A DNA stretch of 6,530 nucleotides from Angelakisella sp. (GTDB lineage: Bacteria > Bacillota > Clostridia > Oscillospirales > Ruminococcaceae). The notes beneath the pieces are model-generated. The model had not been told where the DNA came from and did no database searches. It saw only the letters and a list, made by a program, of their open reading frames with translations. Position numbers and translations under genes: made by a program. The stretch covers positions 1 through 6,530 of the forward strand of contig JAAWEO010000124.1 of the NCBI GenBank assembly GCA_022794295.1, in the 5' to 3' direction. This document shows, one piece after another, positions 6,383 through 6,530 of the stretch. The first letter of the stretch is position 1. Every line of letters starts with the position of its first letter.

Positions 6383-6467
6383 GATAATGTCGTTTCTTTT
6401 GACTGCCACGCGATGGTCTACCCCTTCGCATTCCTGTCTCGTTCTAAAGGCCATTTGCCTCGTTTCG

Positions 6468-6530
6468 CCTCCCCGGCGAGGGGTCAGGCGCGCGGACCTT
6501 CTGCGGAAGGTCCAGGCCCCTTCGGGGCGG
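6468..6530. repeat. Right-end cluster of three tandem stem-loops
   Basis: The outward order is CCTC (6468-6471) with GAGG (6478-6481), or alternatively CCCC/GGGG (6471-6474 with 6480-6483). Next is GGACCTTC (6494-6501), loop TGCG, GAAGGTCC (6506-6513), then GCCCC (6516-6520), loop TTC, GGGGC (6524-6528). The middle 8-bp stem is perfect. The cluster touches the window edge and may extend further. Confidence 0.7.

Larger units (their letters stand above)
5979..6530. other. 552-bp non-coding region upstream of the DUF5682 gene
   Basis: I find no convincing gene here. The first 80 bp (5979-6060) form the leader of the DUF5682 gene; no good SigA promoter is visible in it. It contains the perfect palindrome CTAAA-G-TTTAG at 6052-6062. 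From about 6063 to the right edge the DNA is dominated by hairpins, annotated separately. Open frames exist on both strands but consist of hairpin sequence, show no domain and have no good ribosome binding site. Confidence 0.7.
6063..6530. repeat. Hairpin-rich repeat element or structured RNA (right end may continue outside)
   Basis: Three tandem stem-loops at the left (6065-6124) and three at the right (6468-6528) are arranged in mirror order around a core of about 340 bp. Reading inward from each end: a CCGCCC-type GC stem, a stem containing GGTCC/GGACC, and a third stem next to GGCGCGAAA (left) or GAGGCGAAA (right, on the opposite strand). The 9-mer AGGTCCAGG occurs at 6086-6094 and again at 6508-6516. 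This resembles REP/BIME-like or MITE-like palindromic elements that are multicopy in GC-rich Clostridia. Copy number cannot be tested from one window. G-T pairs in two stems fold better as RNA from the + strand than from the minus strand. Confidence 0.55.

Noticed and set aside
6063..6530. CRISPR array, tRNA, group II intron or self-splicing RNA
   Set aside because: There are no regularly spaced repeats, no cloverleaf with a CCA-type acceptor, and no recognisable domain V-like hairpin; the stems differ from one another in sequence.

Overview
The window reads as a piece of a GC-rich Gram-positive (Firmicutes) chromosome, most like the Oscillospiraceae/Ruminococcaceae group. The grounds are a SigH-type sigma factor, strong AGGAGG-type ribosome binding sites, a zinc-ribbon protein of a type common in Clostridia, and GC-rich multi-hairpin intergenic sequence. 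The taxonomic placement is inference. Every gene I can support lies on the minus strand, so transcription runs right to left.

In transcription order: (a) 6530-5979 holds no convincing gene. Most of it (about 6063-6530) is a hairpin-rich block with three tandem stem-loops at each end in roughly mirror order, and several further stems and long-range complementarities in the core. It looks like a multicopy palindromic repeat or mobile element, or a structured RNA. (b) 5978-3720 encodes a 752-residue DUF5682 (E. coli YehM-like) protein. (c) After 12 bp, 3707-2514 encodes a 397-residue VWA-domain protein (YehP-like) with an intact MIDAS metal site. Together these are two parts of the YehL-YehM-YehP-YehQ type of system, which normally also has a MoxR-family AAA+ ATPase and a SWIM zinc-finger protein. 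Neither partner is in this window. (d) After 51 bp, 2462-1089 encodes a 12-helix MATE exporter that may be co-transcribed. (e) 1088-889 is an AT-richer intergenic region with a weak terminator candidate and a 19-bp direct repeat spaced 32 bp. (f) A near-perfect SigA promoter (860-888) drives a 188-residue SigH-like sigma factor (817-251) whose promoter-recognition segment differs from classical SigH. (g) A zinc-ribbon protein (118-1) runs off the left edge; its leader can form two competing stems, one of which covers the ribosome binding site.

The points most worth following up are the DUF5682/VWA pair, where the DUF5682 protein carries two G-x-x-H motifs and a Glu resembling TraB/TIKI-like putative metalloproteases, and the structured element directly upstream of it, where a missing AAA+ partner might have been expected.
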